A stretch of DNA of 36,214 bases. Source: Burkholderiales bacterium (lineage in GTDB: Bacteria; Pseudomonadota; Gammaproteobacteria; Burkholderiales; Burkholderiaceae_C). The notes beneath the pieces are model-generated. The model was not told where the DNA came from. It did no database searches and saw only the letters and a list, made by a program, of their open reading frames with translations. This document shows positions 23,897 to 31,588 of the stretch, one piece after another. Made by a program: the position numbers and the translations under genes. The stretch is from assembly GCA_011391155.1 (NCBI GenBank), contig JAABRA010000132.1:1-36214 (forward strand). Reading direction: 5' to 3'. Within the stretch, counting starts at the first letter, position 1. Every line of letters begins with the position of its first letter.

Positions 23897-23951
23897 TTCA
23901 GCCTCATCCCAGCGTCAAATGGACGGTATTTGCTTTGCTATTCATAGCAAA
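23897..23951 (-). repeat. Dispersed repeat copy A (trpC-ung gap)
   Basis: It fills the whole gap between the trpC stop and the ung start. Read on the minus strand it has a 7-bp hairpin TTTGCTA-TGAA-TAGCAAA, the head TGAATAGC (23944-23937), the core TGACGCTGGG (23917-23908) and the tail ATGAGGCTGAAATG, which holds a GAGG before the ung ATG. A 13-codon frame (23945-23904) crosses it and stops 7 nt before ung. GC is well below the neighbours. Related copies are near 26.27, 27.70 and 35.97 kb. Confidence 0.7.
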
Positions 23952-24752
23952 TCAGCCAAACAGCTCCGCCAGGGCCAGGCCCGGATCGGGCGCGCGCATG
24001 AAGGCTTCCCCGACCAGGAAGGCATTGACACCGGCATTTCGCAGCGCCTGAACGTCGGCCCGGCCCAGAATGCCGCTCTCCGTGACCAGCAGGCGGTCGG
24101 CCGGCACATCGGCCCGCAGGGCCAGAGTGGTCTCGATCGACACCTCGAAGGTGCGCAGGTTGCGGTTGTTGATGCCCATCAGCGGCGTCTTGAGGCGCAA
24201 AGCGCGCTCCAGCTCGGCGCGGTCATGCACTTCCACCAGCACCGCCATGTCCAGGCTGCGCGCTATCGCCTCCAGATCGGACATCTGCGCGTCGTCCAGG
24301 CAGGCCGCGATCAGCAGGATGGCGTCGGCCCCCATGGCGCGCGACTCATAGATCTGCCAGGCGTCGATCATGAAATCCTTGCGCAGCACCGGCAGCTGGC
24401 AGGAGGCCCGCGCCTGCTTGAGGGAGTCCACACTGCCCTGAAAGAACTGCTGATCCGTCAGCACCGACAGGCAGGCTGCGCTGGTCACCCCGTCGCCGTC
24501 GGCGTAGCTCTGGGCGATATCGGCGGGGATGAAGTCCGCGCGCAGTACGCCCTTGGACGGGCTGGCCTTCTTGATCTCGGCAATCACCGCCGCCTGTCCG
24601 AGCGCGATCTTCGCGCGCAGGGCGCCGACGAAGTCGCGCGTCAGCACGCGGCTCTCGGCGTCGGCGCGCACCGCGGCCAGCGACTTCTTCTTCAGGCCGG
24701 CGGCGACTTCCTCGCGCTTGACGGCCACTATCTTGTTCAGGATGTCACTCAT
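23952..24752 (-). CDS. trpC: Indole-3-glycerol phosphate synthase
   Basis: A 266-residue TIM-barrel enzyme that closes the indole ring from CdRP in tryptophan synthesis. Diagnostic segments are [64 protein letters not shown] and LLVTESGI, which together carry the catalytic Lys/Glu and phosphate-binding residues. It is monofunctional, with no TrpF fused. The start ATG at 24752 lies 8 nt inside the end of the microprotein gene, so the two are coupled. Confidence 0.97.
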   Translation of the reverse strand: MSDILNKIVAVKREEVAAGLKKKSLAAVRADAESRVLTRDFVGALRAKIALGQAAVIAEIKKASPSKGVLRADFIPADIAQSYADGDGVTSAACLSVLTDQQFFQGSVDSLKQARASCQLPVLRKDFMIDAWQIYESRAMGADAILLIAACLDDAQMSDLEAIARSLDMAVLVEVHDRAELERALRLKTPLMGINNRNLRTFEVSIETTLALRADVPADRLLVTESGILGRADVQALRNAGVNAFLVGEAFMRAPDPGLALAELFG

Positions 24753-24873
24753 GGTTGGATTCGGCGGAGCCGTCCTTTAGTACTTTCACGATCACGCGAT
24801 GCATCACCAGCGCCACCACCACGAACAGCAGCGACACGCCGATGGCAATCCACACGCCGGGGTCACGCCACAT
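24745..24873 (-). CDS. 42-residue single-pass membrane microprotein between trpD and trpC
   Basis: The frame reads [20 protein letters not shown] and continues [20 protein letters not shown] then HE. Residues ~7-25 form one hydrophobic helix; a basic tail (HRVIVKVLK) follows, which would favour the C-terminus in the cytoplasm. ATG 24873 follows the trpD stop after one base (TGACATG), and its TGA overlaps the trpC start by 8 nt, so the gene is wedged into the operon by coupling at both ends. It has no strong ribosome binding site of its own. I recognise no family. Tight packing and a coherent helix argue for a real gene; a chance frame remains possible. Confidence 0.68.
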   Translation of the reverse strand: MWRDPGVWIAIGVSLLFVVVALVMHRVIVKVLKDGSAESNHE

Positions 24874-24874
24874 G

Positions 24875-25912
24875 TCAGGCAGCCGCGCTCAGGGCATGGG
24901 CGGTGACGATGAGCTTCTCCAGGCGCGCCTTGGCCGCGCCGGACTCGATGGCGGTGCGGGCCCGTTCGATACCCTCCTTCATGCTGGCGGCCACATTGGC
25001 GGCATACAGCGCCACACCCGCATTCAGGATCACGATGTCGCGCGGCGCCCCGTGCTGGTTGTCCAGGACGCCCAGCAGCATCGCGCGCGACTGCTCGGGT
25101 GTATCGACCTTGAGCGCCCGGTTACTGGCCATGGCCAGGCCAAAGTCTTCCGGGTGGATCTCGTATTCGCTGATCTCGCCGTTCTTCAACTCGCCCACCA
25201 GCGTGGCCGCGCCCAGGCTCACTTCGTCCAGGCCGTCGCGGCCATAGACGACCACCGCATGCTCCGCGCCCAGGCGCTGCAGCGCACGCACCTGAATGCC
25301 CACGAGGTCCGGGTGAAACACGCCCATCAGGATGTTGGGGGCCGACGCCGGGTTGGTCAGCGGCCCGAGGATGTTGAAAATCGTCTTGATGCCGAGTTCG
25401 CGGCGCACCGGCGCCACATTCTTCATGGCGGGATGGTGGTTGGGCGCGAACATGAAGCCGATGCCGACCTCGTCGATGCAGCGCGCAATTGCCTCGGGGG
25501 AGAGGTTGATGTTGATGCCCAGGCTTTCCAGCACGTCGGCGCTGCCGGACTTGCTGCTGACGCTGCGCCCGCCATGCTTGCTGACCTTGGCGCCCGCGGC
25601 CGCCGCCACGAACATCGCGCAAGTGGAGATATTGAAGGTGTGCGAGCCATCCCCGCCGGTGCCGACGATATCCACCAGGTACGTCTTGTCCGCCACGTGG
25701 ACCTTGGTGGAAAACTCGCGCATCACCTGCGCGGCCGCGGTGATCTCGCCGATGGTTTCCTTCTTCACACGCAGGCCGGTGATCAGCGCCGCCATGAGGA
25801 CGGGCGACACCTCGCCCTTCATGATCATGCGCATGATGTGCAGCATTTCGTCGTGAAAAATCTCGCGGTGCTCGATGGTGCGCTGCAGCGCTTCCTGGGG
25901 GGTCATGGGCAT
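24875..25912 (-). CDS. trpD: Anthranilate phosphoribosyltransferase
   Basis: A 345-residue enzyme that joins anthranilate and PRPP, the second step of the tryptophan branch. The PRPP-binding loop is [17 protein letters not shown] (~85), followed by [18 protein letters not shown] (~115) and the anthranilate-site segment [20 protein letters not shown]. It is monofunctional, with trpG separate. The start ATG 25912 has GAGGAG 6 nt upstream. Upstream, ten bases away, is the LysE-type exporter; downstream, the microprotein. Confidence 0.97.
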   Translation of the reverse strand: MPMTPQEALQRTIEHREIFHDEMLHIMRMIMKGEVSPVLMAALITGLRVKKETIGEITAAAQVMREFSTKVHVADKTYLVDIVGTGGDGSHTFNISTCAMFVAAAAGAKVSKHGGRSVSSKSGSADVLESLGININLSPEAIARCIDEVGIGFMFAPNHHPAMKNVAPVRRELGIKTIFNILGPLTNPASAPNILMGVFHPDLVGIQVRALQRLGAEHAVVVYGRDGLDEVSLGAATLVGELKNGEISEYEIHPEDFGLAMASNRALKVDTPEQSRAMLLGVLDNQHGAPRDIVILNAGVALYAANVAASMKEGIERARTAIESGAAKARLEKLIVTAHALSAAA

Positions 25913-25922
25913 GGAAATCTCC

Positions 25923-26597
25923 TCAAGTTGCCGGATGGTCTGACAGGGCCAGCTTCAGTCCGAAGCCGATGAACATCACGCCAGCCACGCGGTCGAGCCA
26001 GCGGGTCGCCGCATTCAGGCGCTGCTGCACGACGCCCAGGCACTGGCGCGCCCAGGCCGCGGCCATCGCCCAGCCGATGTTGACCCACAGTCCGTTGAAA
26101 TTGAACAGCGCGCCCAGCAGCAGGAAGGCCAGGGTCTTGTCGGGTGCCTGCGGGTCGATGAACTGGGGCACGAAAGCCAGGAAGAACAGCGCCACCTTGG
26201 GGTTGAGCGCGTTGGTGCCAAAACCCTGCAAAAACACTTTTTTCAAGCTTTTTGGGGCTTTTCCCAGCGTCAATGGGTCATTTTCCGCTATCAATAACGG
26301 AGTTGCCGCGCTGCGCGACAGCAGCATCGATGCCCCCACATACAGCAGGTACGCCGCGCCCAGCCCCTTCAGCACCGTGAAGGCCGTTGCCGAAGCCGCG
26401 AGCAGGGCGCCGACCCCGAGCGCAGCGGCGAAGATGTGGACGAAGCAGCCCGCGGTGATGCCCAGTGCCGCCACCACGCCGGCGCGCGCGCCGGACCGCA
26501 GCGCGTGCGTGACGATGTAGAGCACGTCCGGCCCCGGTGTCAGGTTCAGCAGCAGGCCGGCGGCGATGAACAGGCCAAGGTGGTGAATGTCGGGCAT
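25923..26597 (-). CDS. LysE/RhtB family amino-acid exporter
   Basis: A 224-residue inner-membrane exporter. The family signature [22 protein letters not shown] is at ~15-36 (quoted here as [14 protein letters not shown]), and the second landmark [20 protein letters not shown] at ~138. About five to six hydrophobic segments are visible. I start at ATG 26597 ([10 protein letters not shown]); the longer frame to 26678 is unsupported and runs into ltaE. Residues ~102-118 ([17 protein letters not shown]) come from a dispersed repeat and lengthen a loop; typical relatives are about 205-210 residues. Substrate is unknown. Its place after ltaE and within trp genes suggests export of threonine, glycine or tryptophan-related compounds, which is inference. 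Confidence 0.9.
   Translation of the reverse strand: MPDIHHLGLFIAAGLLLNLTPGPDVLYIVTHALRSGARAGVVAALGITAGCFVHIFAAALGVGALLAASATAFTVLKGLGAAYLLYVGASMLLSRSAATPLLIAENDPLTLGKAPKSLKKVFLQGFGTNALNPKVALFFLAFVPQFIDPQAPDKTLAFLLLGALFNFNGLWVNIGWAMAAAWARQCLGVVQQRLNAATRWLDRVAGVMFIGFGLKLALSDHPAT
26240..26294 (-). repeat. Dispersed repeat copy C inside the LysE-type exporter
   Basis: On the minus strand TTGATAGC (26294-26287) precedes the core TGACGCTGGG (26272-26263) by 22 nt, the same spacing as in copies B and D. It is translated in frame as [17 protein letters not shown], in a cytoplasmic-loop position between membrane segments. The stretch is rich in A/T runs compared with the GC-rich gene around it. Confidence 0.65.
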
Positions 26598-26622
26598 GGC
26601 GGATGCAGCGCAAGGAACCCGC

Positions 26623-27684
26623 TCAGGCGCGGAAAAACTGCCGGATCGCCGCCACGGCGCGGTCCACGCCGGCCGCATTCACATCCATGTGCGTCACGAA
26701 GCGCAGGCGGTACAGCCCGGTGGCGCGCACGCCCTGCGCCTGCAGATGCGCCAGCAAGGCAGCCGATTGATCCCGGGCCGCGCCGGTCAGGTCGGCAAAT
26801 ACCATGTTGGTTTGCGGTGGCTCGATCTGCAGACCCTCAATGCCGGCCAGGCCGTCGGCCAGCCGCCGCGCCAGCGCGTGGTCTGACGCCAGCCGCTCGA
26901 CATGGTGCTCCAGCGCGTGCAGGGCCGCCGCCGCCAGCAGGCCCGACTGGCGCATGCCGCCGCCGGCCATCTTGCGGACGCGGTGGGCGCGGGCGATCAA
27001 TTCCCGCGAACCGCACAGTGCCGAGCCCACCGGCGCGCCCAGGCCCTTGCTGAAGCAGACCGAGACGCTGTCGAAACACTGCGCCATACGCCGGGCTTCA
27101 GTTAAAGGTGTTGAACCCGTGATTTCGGCCTGCGCCACGGCCGCATTGAACAAGCGTGCACCGTCCAGATGCCGCGCCAGACCGTGCCGGGCGGCCAGGG
27201 CGGTTGCGGCCTGGATGTAGTCGAAGGGCAGCAACTTGCCGCCCAGCGTGTTTTCCAGCGCCAGCAGCCGCGTACATGCGAAATGGGCGTCGTCGGGCTT
27301 GATGGCGGACTCGATGTCTGGCAGGGCCAGGGTGCCGTCCGGTTGATGCGCCAGCGGCTGGGGCTGCACGCTGCCCAGCACCGCCGCGCCACCCCCTTCC
27401 CACCGGTAGCAGTGCGCCATCTGTCCAACGATGTACTCGTCGCCCCGCTGGCAGTGGGCCAGGATGGCGCACAGGTTGCTCTGGGTGCCTGTGGGCACGA
27501 ACAGCGCGGCCTCGAAACCCAGCAGCGCAGCGATCCGCTCCTGCAGGGCATTGACGCTGGGGTCGTCACCAAACACATCGTCGCCGAGCGGCGCGGTGAG
27601 CATGGCGGCACGCATCGCGACCGTGGGCAACGTCACGGTGTCGCTGCGCAGATCCACTGCCTCCAGCGGATTTTTTTGAATCAT
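26623..27684 (-). CDS. ltaE: Low-specificity L-threonine aldolase
   Basis: A 353-residue PLP enzyme of the beta-eliminating-lyase/threonine aldolase family. It splits L-threonine or allo-threonine into glycine and acetaldehyde. Visible are DLRSDTVTLPT at the N-terminus, GDDVFGDDPSVNALQ, HLDGARLFNA (172-181) and the PLP lysine K213 in CFSKGLGAPVGS. The start ATG 27684 lies at the 3' end of dispersed repeat copy B. The gene interrupts the trp operon between trpG and the exporter, 25 nt upstream of the latter. An aldolase-exporter pair could limit threonine or glycine, but the reason for its trp location is unclear. Confidence 0.93.
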   Translation of the reverse strand: MIQKNPLEAVDLRSDTVTLPTVAMRAAMLTAPLGDDVFGDDPSVNALQERIAALLGFEAALFVPTGTQSNLCAILAHCQRGDEYIVGQMAHCYRWEGGGAAVLGSVQPQPLAHQPDGTLALPDIESAIKPDDAHFACTRLLALENTLGGKLLPFDYIQAATALAARHGLARHLDGARLFNAAVAQAEITGSTPLTEARRMAQCFDSVSVCFSKGLGAPVGSALCGSRELIARAHRVRKMAGGGMRQSGLLAAAALHALEHHVERLASDHALARRLADGLAGIEGLQIEPPQTNMVFADLTGAARDQSAALLAHLQAQGVRATGLYRLRFVTHMDVNAAGVDRAVAAIRQFFRA

Positions 27685-27730
27685 TTTGGCATCATCCCAG
27701 CTTCGAAAGGTCGTTGTTTGCTATTGATTA
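27685..27730 (-). repeat. Dispersed repeat copy B (trpG-ltaE gap)
   Basis: On the minus strand TCAATAGC (27727-27720) stands 22 nt before the core CGAAGCTGGG (27705-27696), and the tail ATGATGCCAAAATG ends in the ltaE start codon. It covers most of the 57-bp gap between the trpG stop and ltaE. The core has two changes from the other copies. The organisation matches copy A: stop codon, repeat, start codon. Confidence 0.62.
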
Positions 27731-27741
27731 AGGATTAACCA

Positions 27742-28338
<597 letters not shown>

Positions 28339-28341
28339 GAT

Positions 28342-29862
28342 TTACTCCAGCCCTTCTTCGACCAGTTCGGCAGCGCGCAGCAAGGCCCGCGCCTTGTGTT
28401 CGGTTTCCCGCCATTCCATCTCGGGCACCGAATCCGCCACCACGCCGGCCGCGGCCTGCACATACAGCGTGCCGTCCTTGATGATGCCGGTGCGGATCGC
28501 GATGGCCACGTCCATGTCTCCGGCATAGCTCAGGTAGCCGCAGGCGCCGCCGTACAGGCCGCGCTTGGTCGGCTCGAGCTGGTCGATCACCTCCATCGCA
28601 TGCACCTTGGGCGCGCCGGTCAGGGTGCCGGCCGGGAAGGTCGCCTTGAGCACGTCCATGCTGGTCATGCCGTCGTTGAGCAGGCCCTCGACGTTGCTCA
28701 CGATGTGCATGACATGGCTGTAGCGCTCCACCGTGAAGGCTTCCGTGACCTTGACGCTGCCGATCTTGGCGATGCGCCCGATGTCGTTGCGCGCCAGGTC
28801 GATCAGCATGACGTGCTCGGCGCGCTCCTTCGGGTCGTTGATCAGTTCCAATTCGGCGGCCTTGTCCTTTTCGGGCGTGGCGCCGCGCGGTTTGGTGCCG
28901 GCCAGCGGGCGGATGGTGATCTTCTGACCCTGGTCGGTCTGCTCCTGGCGCACCAGGATCTCCGGGCTGGCGCCCACCACATGGAAATCCCCGAAGTGGT
29001 AGTAATACATATACGGGCTGGGGTTCAGCGAGCGCAGCGCGCGGTACAGCGACAGCGGGCTCTCGGTGTAGCGCTTCTTGATGCGCTGGCCCACCTGCAC
29101 CTGCATGAAGTCGCCGTCGGCGATCAGTTCCTTGGCGCGCTCCACGGCGGCCAGGTAGTCGGCCTTGGCAAAGTCGCGCTCGGCGGGATAGCCCTGGCTG
29201 GGCTTGACCACCGGCGCGCTGACCGAATATTTCAGCTGCTCCTTCAGGTCGCGCAGGCGCTTCTTGGCGTTGCTGTAGGCCTCGGGCTGGGCCGGATCGG
29301 CATAGACGATCAGGTAGAGCTTGCCGGAGAGGTTGTCGATGACGGCCAGTTCCTCGCACTGCAGCAGCAGGATGTCGGGGCAGCCGAGGGTGTCGGGTGG
29401 GCAGGTCTTTTCGAGCTTTTTTTCGATGTAACGCACCGTGTCGTAACCGAAGTAGCCCGCCAGGCCACCGCAAAAGCGCGGCAGACCGGGCCGCAGCGCC
29501 ACCTTGAAGCGCTGTTGGTAGTCTGCGATGAAATCCAGCGGCGTCTTGCACGCCCCCGCCTCGGCATGGCGCACGGTCTCGACCACCACGCCGTCGCGCA
29601 CCACCTCGGTCACGGCCTGCGCGCCAAAGCCGCTGGCGCGCACCAGCGTGCGCGCGGGAAGGCCAATGAAGCTGTACCGGCCGAAACGCTCGCCGCCGAC
29701 CACGGATTCGAGCAAAAAGCTGTACTTGCCGCCGTCTTTCGAGTGCGCCAGCTTCAGGTACAGCGAGAGCGGGGTCTCCAGGTCGGCAAAGGCCTCGACC
29801 ATCAAGGGAATGCGGTTGTAGCCCTGGCTGGCCAGGCTTTTGAATTCAAGTTCGGTGATCAT
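28342..29862 (-). CDS. trpE: Anthranilate synthase component I
   Basis: A 506-residue chorismate-using enzyme for the first committed step to tryptophan. The N-terminal domain holds FLLES (LLES 50-53), the tryptophan feedback motif, so the enzyme is probably inhibited by tryptophan. The C-terminal chorismate-binding domain has GDFMQVQVGQRI, LAGTKPRGATPEKD, LIDLARNDIGR, GTLTGAPKVHAME and GACGYLSYAGDMD. I start at ATG 29862 (MITELEFKSL) because GGAGG stands 9 nt upstream; the frame continues to 30102 but the extra 80 residues have no family similarity and overlap the trpL leader region. Confidence 0.96.
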   Translation of the reverse strand: MITELEFKSLASQGYNRIPLMVEAFADLETPLSLYLKLAHSKDGGKYSFLLESVVGGERFGRYSFIGLPARTLVRASGFGAQAVTEVVRDGVVVETVRHAEAGACKTPLDFIADYQQRFKVALRPGLPRFCGGLAGYFGYDTVRYIEKKLEKTCPPDTLGCPDILLLQCEELAVIDNLSGKLYLIVYADPAQPEAYSNAKKRLRDLKEQLKYSVSAPVVKPSQGYPAERDFAKADYLAAVERAKELIADGDFMQVQVGQRIKKRYTESPLSLYRALRSLNPSPYMYYYHFGDFHVVGASPEILVRQEQTDQGQKITIRPLAGTKPRGATPEKDKAAELELINDPKERAEHVMLIDLARNDIGRIAKIGSVKVTEAFTVERYSHVMHIVSNVEGLLNDGMTSMDVLKATFPAGTLTGAPKVHAMEVIDQLEPTKRGLYGGACGYLSYAGDMDVAIAIRTGIIKDGTLYVQAAAGVVADSVPEMEWRETEHKARALLRAAELVEEGLE

Positions 29863-29963
29863 GGGTTGAGCCTCCAAGCTCAGTGCCGCGCGCTGGCACA
29901 TCTTTTTCATCCAAAACCTCGACCAATGGTTGGCCGGGCGCTTGGGCGCGGGGACCGCGCCAG
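29863..29963 (-). promoter_or_regulatory. Structured trpL-trpE spacer, candidate attenuator
   Basis: Just after the trpL stop the minus strand forms a perfect hairpin GGCGCGG-TCC-CCGCGCC (29961-29945). A second one follows, GGCCAA-CCA-TTGGTC (29935-29921), with GAGGTTTTGG behind it. The short T-run makes the terminator weak by eye. Position and the Trp-bearing leader suggest transcription attenuation, but I could not derive a clear set of alternative antiterminator pairings. Confidence 0.4.
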
Positions 29964-30059
29964 TCAGGCTTGCACGTTGCGTGGCTTGCGCCAGGGCCAG
30001 GCTCCCCGGCCGAGCGGGCCAGCGGTACCACCTGAGGGGGACGTGCTTGGATTGAACAT
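29964..30059 (-). CDS. trpL: trp operon leader peptide, 31 residues with Trp-Pro-Trp
   Basis: A short frame reads MFNPSTSPSGGTAGPLGRGA, then WPWRKPRNVQA and a stop. Trp codons are 21 and 23, ten codons before the end, and GC hairpins follow directly. Such Trp-rich short peptides upstream of trpE sense charged tRNA-Trp by ribosome stalling. The ATG lies about 10 nt downstream of an extended -10 element with no ribosome binding site, so the peptide may be translated from a nearly leaderless RNA. Two Trp codons separated by Pro are fewer than ideal chance exclusion, but context is strong. Confidence 0.65.
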   Translation of the reverse strand: MFNPSTSPSGGTAGPLGRGAWPWRKPRNVQA

Positions 30060-30069
30060 GATGGGCGCC

Positions 30070-30078
30070 AGTGTAGCA
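30070..30078 (-). promoter_or_regulatory. Extended -10 promoter candidate for the trp operon
   Basis: On the minus strand TGC-TACACT (30078-30070) matches an extended -10 element. No good -35 is found at 16-18 nt. Start of transcription ~7 nt downstream would place the trpL ATG within a few bases of the 5' end. An inverted repeat CACGG-N6-CCGTG (30100-30115) lies some 25 nt upstream and could bind a regulator. Confidence 0.45.
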
Positions 30079-30170
30079 AACCCGCGCCCGCATCCCTGAC
30101 ACGGATCAAACCGTGCCCTAAGGCAAAACCCTGTAACCGTTTCGCTGGAGAAACGCGAAAATCACCAAAT

Positions 30171-30184
30171 AGAACGTCCGTTCT
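30171..30184. promoter_or_regulatory. Palindrome AGAACG-TC-CGTTCT before the chalcone-isomerase-like gene
   Basis: A perfect 14-bp palindrome ends 17 nt before the start codon and is followed by a T-run (30185-30190) and GGAG. It could be an operator; GAAC-N4-GTTC-type sites are bound by several TetR-family repressors. As RNA, its short stem and T-run also resemble a small terminator. Another 6-bp hairpin CGTTTC/GAAACG is at 30138-30155. Confidence 0.4.
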
Positions 30185-30201
30185 TTTTTTGGAGTTTCCC
30201 C

Positions 30202-30783
30202 ATGAAAAACCTTCGCTCCGTGGCGCTGGGCGTCGCATTAAGTCTCGCCACCGCCCTGGCCTGCGCCGCCACCGTCGACGTGGGCGGCATCAAACTGGAA
30301 GACACCGCCCAGCTGAACAACGTCAAGTTGACGCTCAACGGCGCCGGCGTGCGCTACAAGGCGGTGTTCAAGGTCTATGCCGCCGGTCTGTACCTCACCA
30401 AAAAGGCCAGCACGCCCGAAGAGGTCATAGCCACGCCCGGCCCCAAGCGCATGAGCATCACCATGCTGCGCGAGATCGATTCGACGGAACTGGGCAAGCT
30501 CTTCACCCGCGGCGTGGAAGACAACACGCCCCGAGGCGAGATGTCCAAGCTGATTCCAGGCCTGATCCGCATGGGCCAGATCTTCAGTGAACAGAAAAAG
30601 CTGTTCCCTGGAGAAAACTTCGTCATCGAATGGATTCCCGGGACGGGCACGGTCATCACCATCAAGGGAAAAGTCCAGGGTGAGCCGTTCAAGGAGCCTG
30701 AGTTCTTCAATGCCATGATGCGCATCTGGCTGGGCCCCAACCCGGCGGACTGGAAGCTCAAGGACGCCTTGCTGGGCAAATAA
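30202..30783 (+). CDS. Periplasmic chalcone-isomerase-like domain protein
   Basis: A 193-residue protein with a clear signal peptide (MKNLRSVALGVALSLATALA, cleavage near ACA-A at residue ~24). The mature part matches the bacterial chalcone isomerase-like fold: LTLNGAGVRYKAVFKVYAAGLYL, then RMSITMLREIDSTELGKLF and the C-terminal FFNAMMRIWLGPNPAD. These exported bacterial proteins are not known to act on flavonoids; their ligand is generally unknown. The GGAG at 30191 supports the ATG at 30202. It is divergent from the trp operon and converges with gph, the two stops being 3 nt apart. Confidence 0.85.
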   Translation: MKNLRSVALGVALSLATALACAATVDVGGIKLEDTAQLNNVKLTLNGAGVRYKAVFKVYAAGLYLTKKASTPEEVIATPGPKRMSITMLREIDSTELGKLFTRGVEDNTPRGEMSKLIPGLIRMGQIFSEQKKLFPGENFVIEWIPGTGTVITIKGKVQGEPFKEPEFFNAMMRIWLGPNPADWKLKDALLGK

Positions 30784-30786
30784 GCG

Positions 30787-31500
30787 TCAGTGGCGCTGGC
30801 CGAGCCAGGCCGCCAGCCCGTCGAGCGAGTCCAGGTAGCCGTCGGCATCGACGCTACGGATCGGCAGGCCATGGTTGTAGCCATAGCTCACCAGCACCAC
30901 CGGGCAACCGGCCGCGCGCGCAGCCAGGGCATCGTTGCTGGAGTCGCCCAGCATCAGCGTGCGCGCCGGCTCACTGCCCAGCGCCTCGCAGGTCTTGCGC
31001 AGCGGCAGCGGATCCGGCTTCTTGCGCGCAAACGCGTCGCCGCCAAACACGTGACTGAAAAATCCCTCCAGCCCTTTGGCCCGCAGCAGCGGCCGCGCAA
31101 ATCCGGTGGGCTTGTTGGTCAGGCACGCCAGTCGCAGCCCTGAGGCCTGCAGGGCCATAAGCCCTTCGGTGACCCCGGGATAGACCATGCTGTGCCGGCC
31201 GTTGATTGCCAGGTAGTGTTGCTGGTAGGCGCGCCAGGCACGCTGGAACAGATCATCCGGAGGAACAAAACCGGCCACACCCCGCTGCTCCTCGACATGG
31301 GTCAGCACCGATCGGATCAGGTGTTCCGAGCCTTTGCCCACGAGTTTTTCGATAAGTTCGCGGTTGACCGGCGGCCTGTCCAGCGTCGCCAGCATGTGGT
31401 TCAGCGCCACTTCAAAGTCGCCCAGAGTGTCCACCAGGGTGCCGTCGAGGTCGACGATGCAGGCGTCCAGGCCAGCGAAGTCCGGTAATTTCAGCGTCAT
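30787..31500 (-). CDS. gph: Phosphoglycolate phosphatase (HAD family)
   Basis: A 237-residue HAD hydrolase. Motif I is IVDLDGTLVDT with nucleophile D17 and acid D19, motif II/III region CLTNKPTGFARPLL with Lys, and motif IV MLGDSSNDALAARAAGC. It hydrolyses 2-phosphoglycolate formed during DNA repair and oxygenase side reactions. I start at ATG 31500 (MTLKLPDF); the longer frame to 31665 overlaps the divergent DsrE-like gene. The rpe-gph-trpE order around it is typical of proteobacteria, though here rpe and gph are split by the DsrE-like gene on the opposite strand. Confidence 0.93.
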   Translation of the reverse strand: MTLKLPDFAGLDACIVDLDGTLVDTLGDFEVALNHMLATLDRPPVNRELIEKLVGKGSEHLIRSVLTHVEEQRGVAGFVPPDDLFQRAWRAYQQHYLAINGRHSMVYPGVTEGLMALQASGLRLACLTNKPTGFARPLLRAKGLEGFFSHVFGGDAFARKKPDPLPLRKTCEALGSEPARTLMLGDSSNDALAARAAGCPVVLVSYGYNHGLPIRSVDADGYLDSLDGLAAWLGQRH

Positions 31501-31588
31501 GGCGGGTATGGAGGTTTGCCCGGACCACCGGGGCGTTCTTTCGAAGTATGCTGCGCGCTCATTCCACTCGCCTACACAGGAGACTCCC

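Noticed and set aside
29863-30102. N-terminal extension of trpE by 80 codons
   Set aside because: The extra residues do not resemble TrpE, overlap the leader peptide and hairpins, and the GGAGG-supported ATG at 29862 gives the usual N-terminus.
30171-30184. LexA/SOS box reading of GAACGTCCGTTC
   Set aside because: This is the Gram-positive LexA pattern; betaproteobacterial LexA sites are of the CTGT-N8-ACAG type, so an SOS role is not supported.
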